DNA of 64,000 nt, from assembly GCA_036250195.1 (NCBI GenBank), contig JAVHZZ010000003.1, positions 294,349,065 to 294,413,064 of the forward strand. Direction: 5' to 3'. Made by a program: the position numbers and the translations under genes. This DNA is from Mixophyes australis (taxonomy: Eukaryota; Chordata; Amphibia; Anura; Limnodynastidae). Positions 39,378 through 50,179 of this stretch are shown piece by piece. How positions within the stretch are numbered: position 1 is the first letter of the stretch; every line of letters begins with the position of its first letter. The notes beneath the pieces were generated by a model. That model saw only the letters and a program-made list of their open reading frames with translations. It was not told the origin of the DNA and did no database searches.

Positions 39378-39623
39378 TCGTCGAATTGGAGCTACAGGAT
39401 TGACCTACACAGTGATCTGCTCCCAGATCTGCATTTTCGTGGAGCTAGCCTGCAGCCTCTCCACCACCAGCTGTACCAGCACTTGAACCTCTCGAGGAGA
39501 GAAATTTGTCTGCCTCTGCTTCCAGTCACACACGAAGGAGCCAGAGCTTTGGCATGTGCCCAGTTGCTGTGGCTTAGCCATGAATCTAAACAAGGGGAAA
39601 AGACAGTCATTAGTAAAGAGCAT
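39378..39623 (-). pseudogene. Myb_DNA-bind_5-type domain fragment of a transposon gene
   Basis: The minus strand encodes KQRQTNFSPREVQVLVQLVV and then QIWEQITV, a stop, and APIRRSVTEVKK. The pattern NF..RE..VLV...-WE.I...-RSV.EVKK is the Myb/SANT-like domain of Harbinger-type accessory proteins. Matches the second copy near 55.1 kb. One stop codon and no further exon found, so it is a remnant. Confidence 0.65.
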
Positions 39624-39860
39624 TTCATGGGTGATACATTGTCACACATATGTCCTTGTACTCCCCAATAGATTAAAATGTAGGACAGACTGAAGCAAAT
39701 GAATTGCAATTGTTGGAAGTGAAATTGTATGATTCTTAACGAGAGAAAAAGCCATCATTAGTAAAAAATATTTCATGGCCTATGCACTGTCCCACATATA
39801 TCCTTGTACGCACCACTATATTACAATGATGGCAGACTGAAGCAAATGAGTAGGATTCTA
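39597..39860 (+). repeat. Two-copy tandem repeat, period about 147 bp
   Basis: AGTCATTAGTAAAGAGCATT and GCCATCATTAGTAAAAAATA start the two units. Each is followed by TTTCATGG, CCTTGTAC and GCAGACTGAAGCAAATGA-like words. Confidence 0.7.
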
Positions 39861-40044
39861 TCACATATCACACAAAGAATATTTTCCATAAATATAGCAC
39901 CTTTGAACTCCGCTGAGCTAGAAAATCCCTAAATGGCAGTGCTGAATGATTGCCTATCTAGTTATTATATATGAAATGCAGGTGCATCCTCCTGCGATTG
40001 CCTATTTGTGAATAGCTTGGCATTATCATGCTAGCCAGTAAGAT

Positions 40045-41238
40045 GTGCTGCTACACCTACATCATCCAGACTCCTTCTTCCCACACCAGCTAAATATGGC
40101 AGAGATCCTAAAAACTGCCTTGGGTTTCTCAATCTGTGTAGAATACACTTTGAATTCGGTAATATTCCTTTTGCATGAACCAAGACAGCCTACATTATTT
40201 CACTGCTATCAGGGCAAGCTCTGGCATGGGCATCGTCCCTTTGTGAAAAATCTGTCTACCTTCCACAGAATATTCGATGAGCCTTGAAGATCTATGTCAG
40301 CAGCTTCTGATATTCTGCGCCTGCAGCAAGGGCATCAGTCTGTGGGTCAATACGCATTTCAATTTCAAACACTTTCCTCCGTGCTGTTTTGGAATAATCA
40401 GGTTCTTATTGCGGTCTTCTACCAGGGCCTGTCTGACTACATTAAAGACGATATAACATCTCATGAGTCATCCTCAACTCTGGACTAGTTGATTAACATC
40501 TGTAATCGAGTGGACCTTCAGTTCACGGAAAGACCTCCAGAAAAGGAAAGACTGGAGCGCCCTAAGATTCACTCTATTCCTTGGGTCTGACCACCATCCC
40601 CTCTTCAGTAGATCCTGTTTTTCACCAGAAAAGTGGGATCGGCAAAATAGAGAGACACTCTGTCTATACGCTCCCTCCTAGCTGCAGCTGGGAGATTAGT
40701 CTATAAGCAGTTCTTCACTCCTCACATTGCAAGAACTGTGTTATTTTAGTAACTTTAAAGCATTCCTAAAGCTCTCTGTACCTTCTAGCCCACTGGACTC
40801 TGGAGAAGCAGGGAACTGCATAACTGCCAAATTGACTGCTAAACCAACTATTCCATTATTGAAAGTTCCTGTGCCCATCTTTCTCACTGTGGTTGATGGC
40901 AGTCCTATTCCAGGGGGTACCATTACTCATCAAACCTCTTCAGTAACGCTTCAGATAGGAGTACTGCATTCCAAAACTCTGCCTTTTCTTATTATCCCTG
41001 AAGCCACCAACCTAGTGGTTCTTGGATTTTCATGCTTCAGGCTTCAACAGCACAACCCTCGTGTCAACTAGTTGACCCCGCAAATTCTGGCATGTGGTCC
41101 AATTTGTTCCAAGTTTTGTTTACACAGTGTCTTTCCACATTGTGAAACCACAGGTAAATAAGTGTTAGCAGTTCCTTTAGCCTACAAGGACTTTATAGAT
41201 ATTTTCACCAAACCGGCTGCTAGGATTGGCACTGTCCC
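40045..41238 (+). mobile_element. Gypsy-type element 1: gag, protease and start of RT
   Basis: Decayed Ty3/gypsy coding region. Gag-like: FHRIFDEP (40262-40285), then LRLQQGHQSVGQYAFQFQTL with GLSDYIKDD (40318-40450). Protease: PLDSGEAGNCI (40792-40825) with the catalytic DSG, then FLTVVDGSPIPGG and NLVVLGFSC. RT begins with AYKDFIDIFTKPAA (41180-41222). Stops and frameshifts separate the parts. No flanking LTR of its own is evident. Confidence 0.8.
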
Positions 41239-42356
41239 TGTCACTCACCAGGTATCTAAACTTAAAGCCGGTTTACTCACCCCTCTGCCGTTGTCCGTGC
41301 AGCGCCATGGCCACCCGCTATCTTAGATATGGTTCTGCGCATGTGCAGACCGGAACAAACTTTTAAAAACTTTTCTCACACCTCATTGGTCCTCTTTCTG
41401 CTTCTCCCTATATAAGGCACCTATGACTTGCTCCCAATGTCTGTTCTTGGGCCTCACTCTGCTTAGGTAGCTGTGGGGGAATCATCTCCTGGTTCCATTT
41501 ACCTGTTACCTCACCTGCAGGCCAGATACCTCATCTCCACGTCCGTGGTAATATCTGCAATCTGCAGTTCATCACAGCCTCTCCTGTTACTTCACCTCCT
41601 GGCCGGATAGCCTCATCTCCACATGGTAATATCTGCCATCTGCAGATCATCTCTACGGCTCTGGTGCTACTACCTGCAACCCGCAGAGCATCGCAACAAC
41701 TCCTCTCGCCTTATCTGTTATCCTCAGATCATCTCTACAGCTCTGGTGCTACTATCTGCAAGCCGCAGAGCATCGCAAAACAACTTCTCTCACCTTATCT
41801 GTTATCCGCAGATCCTCTCTACGGCTCTGGTGCTACTACCTGCAACCTGCAGAGCATCGCAACAACTCCTCTCACCTCCTCTGCCATCTGCAGATCATCT
41901 CTACGGCTCTGGTGCTACTACTTGCAACCCGCAGAGCCTCGCAACAACTCCTCTCACCTCCTCTGCCATCCGCAGATCATCTCTACGGCTCTGGTGCTAC
42001 TACTTGCAACCCGCAGAGCCTCGCAACAACTCCTCTCACCTTACCTGTTGTACGTAGACCATCTTCACGATTCCGGTGCTACTACCTGCAACCTGCAGCA
42101 CATCTGATCGTCTCCCCATTACCTAGTCTGCTCTAAACATTAATAACCTTCTTCCTGTATAGCTGTATGTCCATTGATCCTGCCACACTCTCCTGGGCTC
42201 CTGGGGGCCGCGACCTGCGCAGTGGAAGCCGCTAAACACATACCCCCTTGCGAAGGTCCCTGGAGAAGACCAGCCGCTGCGTTAGACTCTGCGCCTCCAG
42301 TGAGTAAAGACAACTTCTGGCAGATTTCTGGGTCGAGAATCCTAGTAACCGTGACA
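41239..42356 (+). mobile_element. Solo LTR inserted into gypsy element 1
   Basis: 1,118 bases starting TGTCACTCACCAGG and ending CTAGTAACCGTGACA, flanked by the 5-bp duplication GTCCC (41234-41238 and 42357-42361). It splits the RT of the host element, which continues in frame-compatible order after the right flank. It contains the 82-bp tandem array. The 3' 150 bases match the LTR at 37842-38595. Confidence 0.92.
41651..42115 (+). repeat. 82-bp tandem repeat array in the LTR
   Basis: Units begin at CTCTACGGCTCTGGTGCTAC near 41651, 41733, 41817, 41899, 41981 and a diverged one at 42063. Spacing is 82, 84, 82, 82, 82. Each contains CTGCAACCCGCAGAGC and ACAACTCCTCTCACCT. The two long overlapping ORFs here exist only because the unit lacks stops in several frames. 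Confidence 0.95.
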
Positions 42357-44230
42357 GTCCCATGGATCTCATTCTAGATATAAACCCACTGCATGGCAGA
42401 GTCTACCCTGTTCCTGAGATGCAATACATATCTGAATGCATCAAAGAGAATTTGGAGTGGAGATTCATTAATCCGTCATCTTCACCTAAAAGAGGCAGCG
42501 TCTTTTTTGTTAAACAAAAAATACAGTATCTTGCGCCCATGCATTGATTACTTTGGTAACAAAGACAAAACCAGCAAGAACCTGTACCCTCAACCACTCA
42601 TCACAGAGCTATTTGACAGAATCAAAGGTAGCAAAATATTTTCTAAAGTAGATCTCTGCAGGACCCAAAATTTTATTTGAATCAAGCATGGCGACGAATG
42701 GAAAACCACTTTTAGCACAAGGAATGGGCACTGTGAGTATCTGATCATGCTATTCTTTCTGAGCATTGCCCCGGCAGTTTATCAAAATTTTTACAATGAA
42801 ATCATTTGAGACTTACTTTATCGTATAGTTGTATACTTGGATGATATTCTCATTTTCTCCTCCGATGTCCAGTCCCATCGCAGACATGTTAAGGATGTTT
42901 TCTGCCATCTCGGGAAAAATAAACTATACTGTAAACTAGAAAAATATATCCGTGTCACTTTTCATCCAGGTTCTAAAAATCATAAAGAAGTTGCTCTGTC
43001 ACGTTATATTGTACCTTGGTTTATTATCAACCCATTGAGCATTGCAATCACCAAGTTGGGCAACACCCCTCCTCGGGGTAAAACTTTTGTTTCTAAGAAT
43101 CTACAGAGGAAGTTGCTCCAATAGGCACACTGTTCCCAATTTGCAGAAAATGCAGTCATCTATAAGACTCAGTCATTTACCCTGAGAACCTATTGGTGGC
43201 CCTTTCTTCTGCAGGACATCCAACAGTTTGTTGCCACATGTGCCAACTGTTTTCAGCATAAAAGTTCCAGATAGTCATCAGCTGGACAACTTTTGCCTCT
43301 GACTGTTCTCACCAAGCCCTGGAACAATATTTCTATGGATTTGGTTACTGATTTTCCTATGTCTGAAAACTTCACTACCATCTGGGTCATCATTGAACGA
43401 ATCCCCAAAATGATATCTGTGGTATCCCATCAGCACTAATACTGGCTCAGTTTTATATCAAGGAGATCTTCCATTTGCATGGTTGTCCTGGAGAGTTAGT
43501 CTCTGAGAGAGGATTTTCGTTCATGGCCAAGTTTTGGCAGACTTGTGCCAAGCACTACAGGTCCAACTCAACTTATCCTTGGCATATCATCCCCAAGTCA
43601 ACAAATCAAACAATGGCTAGAGCCTTCCCTCTGTTTATACATCTCCTCTTCTCAGGACAACTGGGTAAATCTGCTGCTCTGGGCATCATTTGCACACAAT
43701 AATCATTACCATTAATCCTCTACCTCCACTCTGATTTACATTGTCTATGGATTGCACCCCAGGGAACAAATATTCACTCTGCTACTAGCAGCTCCGGTTC
43801 CTGCTTCTGAGATCTTCATTAAGGACTTTGCAGTACACTGGAGCCAAGCACAGAAATTTCAATTTAAAGTGTCCAAACGCTATAAAATTCAGGGCGACAA
43901 TAAGCAATGGGCCATTCCAAGCTTGAAACCTAGAGACAGAGACTACTCGTAATCTATGCCTTAGAGTTCCTTCTATGAAATTCACTCCTTGCTTTATTGG
44001 ACCATTTAGCATCTCTCGGGTCATCAGTCCAGTGTCCTACACATTTACCATCTTATCTCCATATACACAACTTGTTCCATATTTCCCTCTTGAAACCACT
44101 GGTATTAAATCAGTTCTATACACCCAAACTGGATGCTCCCAAAAATCAAACCAAGCATGGAGAGGAGTATGAAATTTAAAGAGATCCTGGAGTCTCAGTT
44201 AGACATAACCAATTACAATATTTAATCAAC
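42357..44230 (+). mobile_element. Gypsy-type element 1: RT, integrase and C-terminal part
   Basis: Continues the element. RT motifs: INPSSSPKRGSVFFVKQK (42468-42521), IDYFGNKDK, LYPQPLITELFDRIKGSKIF (42579-42640), HGDEWKTTF, and VVYLDDILIFS (42827-42860) with the catalytic YLDD. RNase H is missing: after KNKLYCKLEKYI the sequence passes to integrase. Integrase: RTYWWPFLLQDIQQFVATCA and NC, then SMDLVTDFP and HGCPGELVSERGFSF (43475-43520), where the second catalytic Asp (SDRG) is Glu. Then RVPSMKFTPCFIGPF (43966-44010), the C-terminal GPF motif. Several frameshifts. Confidence 0.8.
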
Positions 44231-46943
44231 TGAAAGGGCTATGAGAAGAAGACCAGTATCAATGTTTCTGACATTCACACTCCAACTCTAATAAAAACAA
44301 TTCCAGTTCAAGTTTCCGACTAAGCCCCAAAACTAAGTGTCCAGTTGTTTCTGAGTTTCCAGTTGTAAGTTCTAGCTCTGTGTGCCAAGATTGAGTTCTC
44401 CGCTAACAATTTCAGATTATTACCACACTAGATTCAATATCCGAATTCCGGCACAGTCTTTATTCCTAGATTCCTTCCTATCTGCTAGAGCTGTTCTGTA
44501 TTATGGCTGTTAACAGAACATACCACATAATTTCCCAGATGAGCAGAGGTTTTTTCAAGGCTTTCAGTTTCTGCTACACTTCTGCTTTAACAAGACACAA
44601 GGGTCCTGCTTCGAATCAACAAATACAGACAAACGTAAAAACAGCTGGCCATTCTCCCATTAACCCCACACAGTATACGGCAGCACGTCTGCCTGTGAAT
44701 TAGAAGGGCAAATAATAGCGCACTGCTACATGCGCCAGTTGTTACGTCACGTAAGCAACTTAGTACCGTATTCATCAAGAAATATATTGCCTATATACAT
44801 TTGAATAGGTATTCACCACAAGACATTTCTTCAGATCCACTCCTTGGTGAATACAGATGTGCGTATGCTCGATGTACATGCGTTTAAAATATTTTTAATA
44901 TATGTAACACAATTGTATTTTTATGTACTTTTTTAAGCTTTACATATGACAATTCTGTTAAATTGTAATCAAGCATTAAAACATTAATTTTTCTCTAGTT
45001 TCTAACAAGCTAAGATTCTTTATTAAGAGTGTATACCAATTTTCTATGTCGTTTTAGTAAATTTAGTAATTTATTTATTTCTTAGATTGCTTTTGCCATT
45101 TGTATTTATAAATTAGTTTAAACTTCATCTACTTTTTTTTTTTTTGCAGTAGTTCTTTTTTAATATAATGTATTTTTTTTAATACGACTGAGGAGGAGGC
45201 TGAACAAATGGTACCCATCCTTTGGCCAGATGATCCCTCAGTCCACTTAGCGGTGACAACACAGAAACAGGTCATGCAGTTAAAGCACCAGCACCTTCTA
45301 CTGATGCCACAAGCAACTGTGTTAATGTAGCATTTACTGTTGCATCTATTGCAGTTGCTGTAAGTGTTCATCCTCACTGCAGTAAACAAGTTCATGTTCT
45401 AGCGAGCAAAGGTGGATTTTCAGAGCTAGCAGGTAGTCCTTGATTTGAGAAGTCGATAGTTTCAACAGGAAACATTTTTAGGACAGTATGTAGATTTCCC
45501 TACAACTCTTGCTGGTGATGATAAACCAACTCACTTTACATGGCAAGCACTCTTACAAAAGTAAATGCATTGTTGGCTGCAGATCCTTTTGATGTTATGG
45601 CATCGAACATAGACAACACTGGCAGTGCTAGACTAATTGAGGATACTCAATTTTGATTACTTCCTCTAAGGACCCTTACTATCTGCCATTTCCATTGTTA
45701 TAGCATCACTGGACACTAGCAGATAGCAATCAGGTACAGAAAGATACCTCTACAGCTGTTGCTGTTGTCATTGATTCCTTTCCAGGATTCATCCTGTACT
45801 AGAATGACCCAGACAAGCACAAATGTTAATAATTTTCCTTCCACCTATTTTGTTTCTGCCTGTCGGTGTTGGACTGTCATATTGATTTTAGCAGCAGATA
45901 ATACTAGCACTGTGCCATTTATTGTTACTTTGCTAGTTCACTGTGTCAAATTTCTGAGGAGAGTTAGATCCAAAGATATATCATGCAGCTGCCCTGCAGT
46001 TTTAAGAAATGTTGAATGTCAACTAGTCCCTTCACAGTATTTCCTGCTGTTCAGTACAACTGTCTCTACTACCACCTGAGTCACTTCACTATCTTGACAT
46101 ACTACGGCCCTTCCTGCTGTTCCCCATGGGGTCATCAGCAATGGACTTTTGGTTCATGGCAGCATCAATTTCATCTCCACACATTCCTGTGTGTTCGCAT
46201 CTGTGTGTGGGTTTTATGTAGTTTATGTATTTTACAGTTTGGTTTGGAAGGTTGTTTAAAAAAAATTATATTTGGTGTAACTGTTTTATAAAGTTTATAG
46301 TTTGGTTCCCAAGGCTTATTATATTATTAGCTTAGGGTTTACTCTTTTATTCAGTTTACAATTAGTTTTACAAGGTTTCAAAAAAATGAAATTAGTTATT
46401 GCTGTTTTATAAATTTTGTAGTTTTGTTCCTGAGGTTTAAAAATTACATTAGGTATTACTGTTTTGTGAAGCTTATAGTTTGTTTGTTTTTTCTTTTAGA
46501 GAGAAAATAAATAGATAAAATGTTACTACTTCTATTGTTTTGAACAGAAACAGCAGGGTGAAATGGATTTTTATTTTCAGTTATGTGTCTGAATTAAAAT
46601 GCCCCTGATAAATAACCCTTACCACTGTAACCCTGTACTTCATACTTCTACCATAAAGTGTACGCTTTGAGACTCATATATGGTTGGATGTACACCCAAC
46701 TGTCAAGGGCACAATTAAGGTTTGGTTTGCTATGCATGCACTGTGAAACAACATGAAATGTAGAGTTTAAATTATTTTTTTATTTGCTCTCCTTATGCCT
46801 GCAGAGGCAACTGATGTACAGTAAAGGTATTCTTTTGTAGTATGGCATGCCCCTTGGGGATCATCAACATCATCAACATGTATTTTTATAGCATCAGCAA
46901 ACTGGGATGCAGCCTTTGCTGAGAAGGGCACATCTCTAGATAC
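44231..46943. other. Unassigned sequence, partly coding-like
   Basis: No gene identified. From 45,190 to about 46,080 the plus strand reads in broken frames as Thr/Ala/Val/Ser-rich peptide with an acidic start (EEEAEQMVPILWPDDP, 45188-45235). This looks like the remains of a transposon-derived ORF but matches no family I know. T-rich tract at 45131-45146. Confidence 0.4.
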
Positions 46944-47278
46944 ACATCATCATCATCATCACCATTTATTTATATAGCGCCATTAATTCTGCAGCGCTGT
47001 ACAGAGAACTCATTCACATCAGTCCCTGCCCCATTGGAGCTTACAGTCTAAATTTCCTAACATTCACACAGACAGACTAGGGTCAATATGTTAGCATCCA
47101 ATTAACCTACTAGTATGTTTCTGGAGTGTGGGAGGAAACCAGAGAACCTGGAGGAAACCAATGGAAACACGGGGAGAACATACAAACTGCTCACAGATAA
47201 GGACATGGTCAGGAATTTAACTCGTGACCCCAGTGCAGTGAGGCAAAAGTGCTAACCACTGAGCCACCATGCTGCCCA
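46944..47278 (-). mobile_element. tRNA-derived SINE with L2-like tail
   Basis: On the minus strand it starts GGGCAGCATGGTGGCTCAGT + GGTTAGCAC (A-box-like), passes the B-box-like GGGGTCACGAGTTAAATTCC and a conserved central part (CCCGTGTTTCCATTGG), and ends AGCGCTGCAGAATTAATGGC + GCTATATAAATAAATG with a GAT/ATG repeat tail. The tail resembles the L2 3' end, which would let L2 enzymes mobilise it. This arrangement is widespread in fish and amphibians. Confidence 0.8.
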
Positions 47279-47308
47279 CCTGTTTATACTTGTCCTCGGC
47301 CCATTATG

Positions 47309-47385
47309 CCAGGCCTGGCCAACCTGTGGCTCTCCAGATGTTGTGAACCTGCAAGCCCCAGCATGCTTTGCCAATAAATAGCAAT
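47309..47385 (+). repeat. Short repeat resembling a hAT-type MITE end
   Basis: CAGGCCTGGCCAACCTGTGG, then CTCTCCAGATGTTGTGAACC and CCCCAGCATGC. I recognise this as a common amphibian/reptile repeat consensus. Only one end is present. Confidence 0.5.
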
Positions 47386-47576
47386 CATCAAACTGTAAGA
47401 GCTATCATTTGGCAGTACCTTCAATATTAGATCTCTTCAATATAGTAGTTACAGCGCAGAACTGGAATATGACTAATAGAAACAATGTTGCTGTTATTCA
47501 AACCAAAAATGCATAAATGCATACACATATAAAAAGGCCAAATCTATACTAATTAGCCTTGCAGCATGTATTAGAT

Positions 47577-47761
47577 CAGGGGTGGGCAAACCAGTCCTCA
47601 AGGGCCATATAACAGTTCATGTTTTTAGGATTTCTTTAATCATGCACAGCTGAGTTAATCTATTTGGCTGGGTCAGTAATTATCCCAGCTGTTTCTACAG
47701 ACAGAAATCCTAAAAACATGAACTGTTATATGGCCCTTGAGGACTGGTTTGCCCACCCCTG
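47577..47761. mobile_element. hAT-type MITE with 8-bp target duplication
   Basis: 185 bases bounded by CAGGGGTGGGCAAACCAGTC and its inverse, with terminal inverted arms of about 60 bases. The flanking duplication TATTAGAT (47569-47576 and 47762-47769) is the 8-bp size made by hAT transposases. No coding; needs a hAT transposase elsewhere. Confidence 0.95.
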
Positions 47762-47877
47762 TATTAGATGCTTACACCAGCTGTGATGTCAGCCCTGCTC
47801 CTTATGTCCTCAAACTGCTCTTTTTTTTTAAACATATCTTTAGTCTTCATGGTTGCAACTAAACTAAAGTATCTGAA

Positions 47878-48600
47878 AAAGGATTACAATTTATGACTGT
47901 TTTTTGGAGAGCATTTGGCAAATCTTTGTGTATTCATCTGGATTTTTTATCTGCCTATCATGCCCAGTCAAATAGCCAGACGGAAAAAGTGAATCAATGT
48001 TTATAAATACATTGGTCAATGTAGGGTTTTAACAGAATGCTTGGGTGGATTTTCTCCCCACTGCAGAGCTTGCATATTATAATTTGGTATATAGCTCCAC
48101 TAAGCAGAGTCTATTCTTCACCAATTATGTCTACCACCCTCGGCCCATTCCTGATGTTGTCCTCGAGAGTGAAGTGCCAATAGCAACAGATCTTTGTAAG
48201 AAACTGCCAAACAATTAATATATCTTAATAACTTCATGAAACTCAAAATAAATACAAATGTCAAGCAGATAAACTTTGCAAATGCAATAAAGTCTATTCA
48301 GTGGGGGATCACGAGTGGTTATCCCCTAAGAACCTAAATTTAGGAAGTCCTTCATCTAAATTGGCAGATAGATTTATTGAACATTTTGTGATCATCACCC
48401 CACCATCATCTTTAGTGGTAAAGTTTTGCTTACCTTCATCCATGCATTTTATTCATACCGTTTATCATGTGTCACAGATTAAGTCAGCAGTGTCACCATC
48501 CTCACGAGATCCTGCCCCACCACCCTTTAAAGTTCATGGACATGATGAGTTCATTGGTGAAAAAATATTGGACTATAAGTAGTGCCTAGAATTTGCTAAC
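47878..48600 (+). mobile_element. Gypsy-type element 2: integrase to C-terminus
   Basis: GLQFMTVFWRAFGKSLCIHL (47880-47940), then DFLSAYHAQSNSQTEKVNQC (47941-48000), the last part of a gypsy integrase core with its catalytic Glu (QTEKVN). The next conserved parts are YPLRT/LNLGSPSSKLADRFI (48340-48375) and VHGHDEFIGEKILDYK (48532-48582), the chromodomain start. Upstream pol is absent and the 5' break lies near 47,800-47,880. Broken by stops. Confidence 0.75.
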
Positions 48601-48713
48601 TAAGGAGGGGGTTGTTGTCAAACCACAGCAGTCTTGGTTCAAACCACAGTAAGATATATGTTTTGTACCTTATACATGTAAGGTTTGTCTTTAAAGCCAT
48701 CACTTTAAAAACC

Positions 48714-48905
48714 TGGAGCCTGATTCATTAAGGATCTTAACTTGAGAAACTTCTTATTTCAGTCTCCTGGACAAAACCAAGTTACAATGCAAAGGGTGCA
48801 AATTAGTATTCTGTTTTGCACATAAGTTAAATACTGACTGTTTTTTCATGTAGCACACAAATAGTTGGTAGCTTATTTGTACACTGAAATTTAAAGTTGA
48901 TATTT
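48714..48905 (+). repeat. MITE family A, short subfamily copy
   Basis: GAGCCTGATTCATTAAGGAT to AAATTTAAAGTTGATAT. It has the same break as the copy at 36677-36868. Confidence 0.8.
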
Positions 48906-49221
48906 GTGTATGCGCTAGATATTGTGTGCGACATTATAGCTCTATGTGTGTGATATGTCATAGCATTGTCATCAGGAGTGGGGTTCCATCGATGGAAAAG
49001 GCCGATTTTGCCATCCAGGAGGAAGAAGACGTTGATCTGAGTCCTCAAGACTACTTCTTACTTTACATATAAGTACCTTTTGAGTTTATTTAAAATATAA
49101 TGCTTATAATAAATTGACAAAATTGTGTATTTAGTTGAACAAGCAATAAAAATAGTGACACATACAAACACGTGAAAATAAACAAATTAATTTAGATTTG
49201 CACCCTTGCTTGCCCCCTGGC
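48906..49221. other. Unassigned sequence
   Basis: No gene or known repeat. Confidence 0.4.
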
Positions 49222-49695
49222 CTAACATTCCCTGTGCTGCTCAATCTTAGCTACCTGAGGGTCATCCAAGCAGCAGATACCACAGGGCCATGAGTTGTAG
49301 CAGATGCAGCAGGGGCAGGAGGGGCCGCAGATGCCACAGATGAAGAAGAGGAAACAGATGCCACAGGAAGGAGGGTCAGCAGGTGGCACGAGAGCAAACT
49401 GGTGGTACAGGGGACAGAAGTAAAAAGGTCCCATAGTGGAACGAGGGTAAACAGGTTGATGTTGAATATAATAAACAATGACATTAGTCAACCTGTCCAA
49501 GTTTGTATGGATCATAATAATGTATATTTCACAAGTTATCCATTTTGTGTTCTAACAATGTGTTGCTTGCATTCATTTTATTAAAAAATTCTTGATTGAT
49601 TGACCAATGGCCACTATCCCCAGATTGTTCTTCTGTGGCTCTGCCCCATCACTGGTGTACTTGCTTCACCTCACTTGGCTCCTCAGCATCTACAT
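49222..49695 (-). pseudogene. Transposon-type Myb gene, exon 3 (C-terminal part)
   Basis: The acceptor ATTATGTTAG|ATGTAGATG lies at 49695. Broken frames give DVDAEEPSEVKQVHQ, then QSGDSGHWSINQEFFNKMNA, IHTNLDRLTNVIVYYIQHQP and a Ser/Ala/Pro-rich end (VASVSSSSSVASAAPPAPAA). This is typical of the coiled-coil and low-complexity tail of Myb-type proteins of Harbinger elements. It is on the same strand as, and downstream of, the exons near 54.7-55.2 kb. Contains stops. Confidence 0.55.
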
Positions 49696-50179
49696 CTAAC
49701 ATAATGGAAGAAAAAAAAAATAACACCATAAGCATGTATGTTTTTGGCCATAGCATCAAAGTTTTTTCAGCATATCAGTAGATTTCATAACACACATTAG
49801 TAATTTCATATGTAAAATGTTTTCTTTTCTTGTGTATATGTTGGGTCATGTAGGGAAAATATTACAACAAATGATTTTGCAATATGCATAAGTGTAAACT
49901 TCATATCTTTGTCTTCATTGCAATTTTACCTGTGCATTCATTTATAACTTGTTTTTTCTCCAAGGGATCATCACAGAAAATACATATTAATCTTGACTAT
50001 ATGGTCCTATTCTCCAATAGACTGAATAGGTTGCAGTCTTTGGCAGTAGCCCTTGGTGGTGTTGTCATTGAAAAATTGATAATCTCATTTGTAAAAAGTA
50101 CCCACCAATTGCAAATTTAAGTATATGGGGTATCTGGATCACAAATTCAGTAACTAACTATATACCATTAAATATAAAC

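Noticed and set aside
41623..42107. Two overlapping ORFs of about 145 codons with repeated peptide units
   Set aside because: They are produced by the 82-bp tandem repeat inside a solo LTR. Several frames are open at once and the frame rotates each unit, so there is no sign of selection on one protein.
41651..42115. Regular direct repeats resembling a CRISPR array
   Set aside because: The whole 82-bp unit is repeated with no unique spacers, it lies in an LTR with a target duplication, and the window is vertebrate DNA.
44587..45395. Cys-rich peptides on the minus strand, possible toxins or defensins
   Set aside because: No signal peptide followed by a conserved Cys framework; Cys codons come from GCA/ACA-rich sequence on the other strand.
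47190..47278. A tRNA gene on the minus strand
   Set aside because: A- and B-box-like sequences are present but no cloverleaf fits, and the sequence continues into a typical SINE body and L2-like tail.
49222..49515. Cys-rich secreted peptide on the minus strand
   Set aside because: A different frame of the same strand reads as the Ser/Ala/Pro-rich tail of a transposon Myb protein, which fits the neighbouring exons better.
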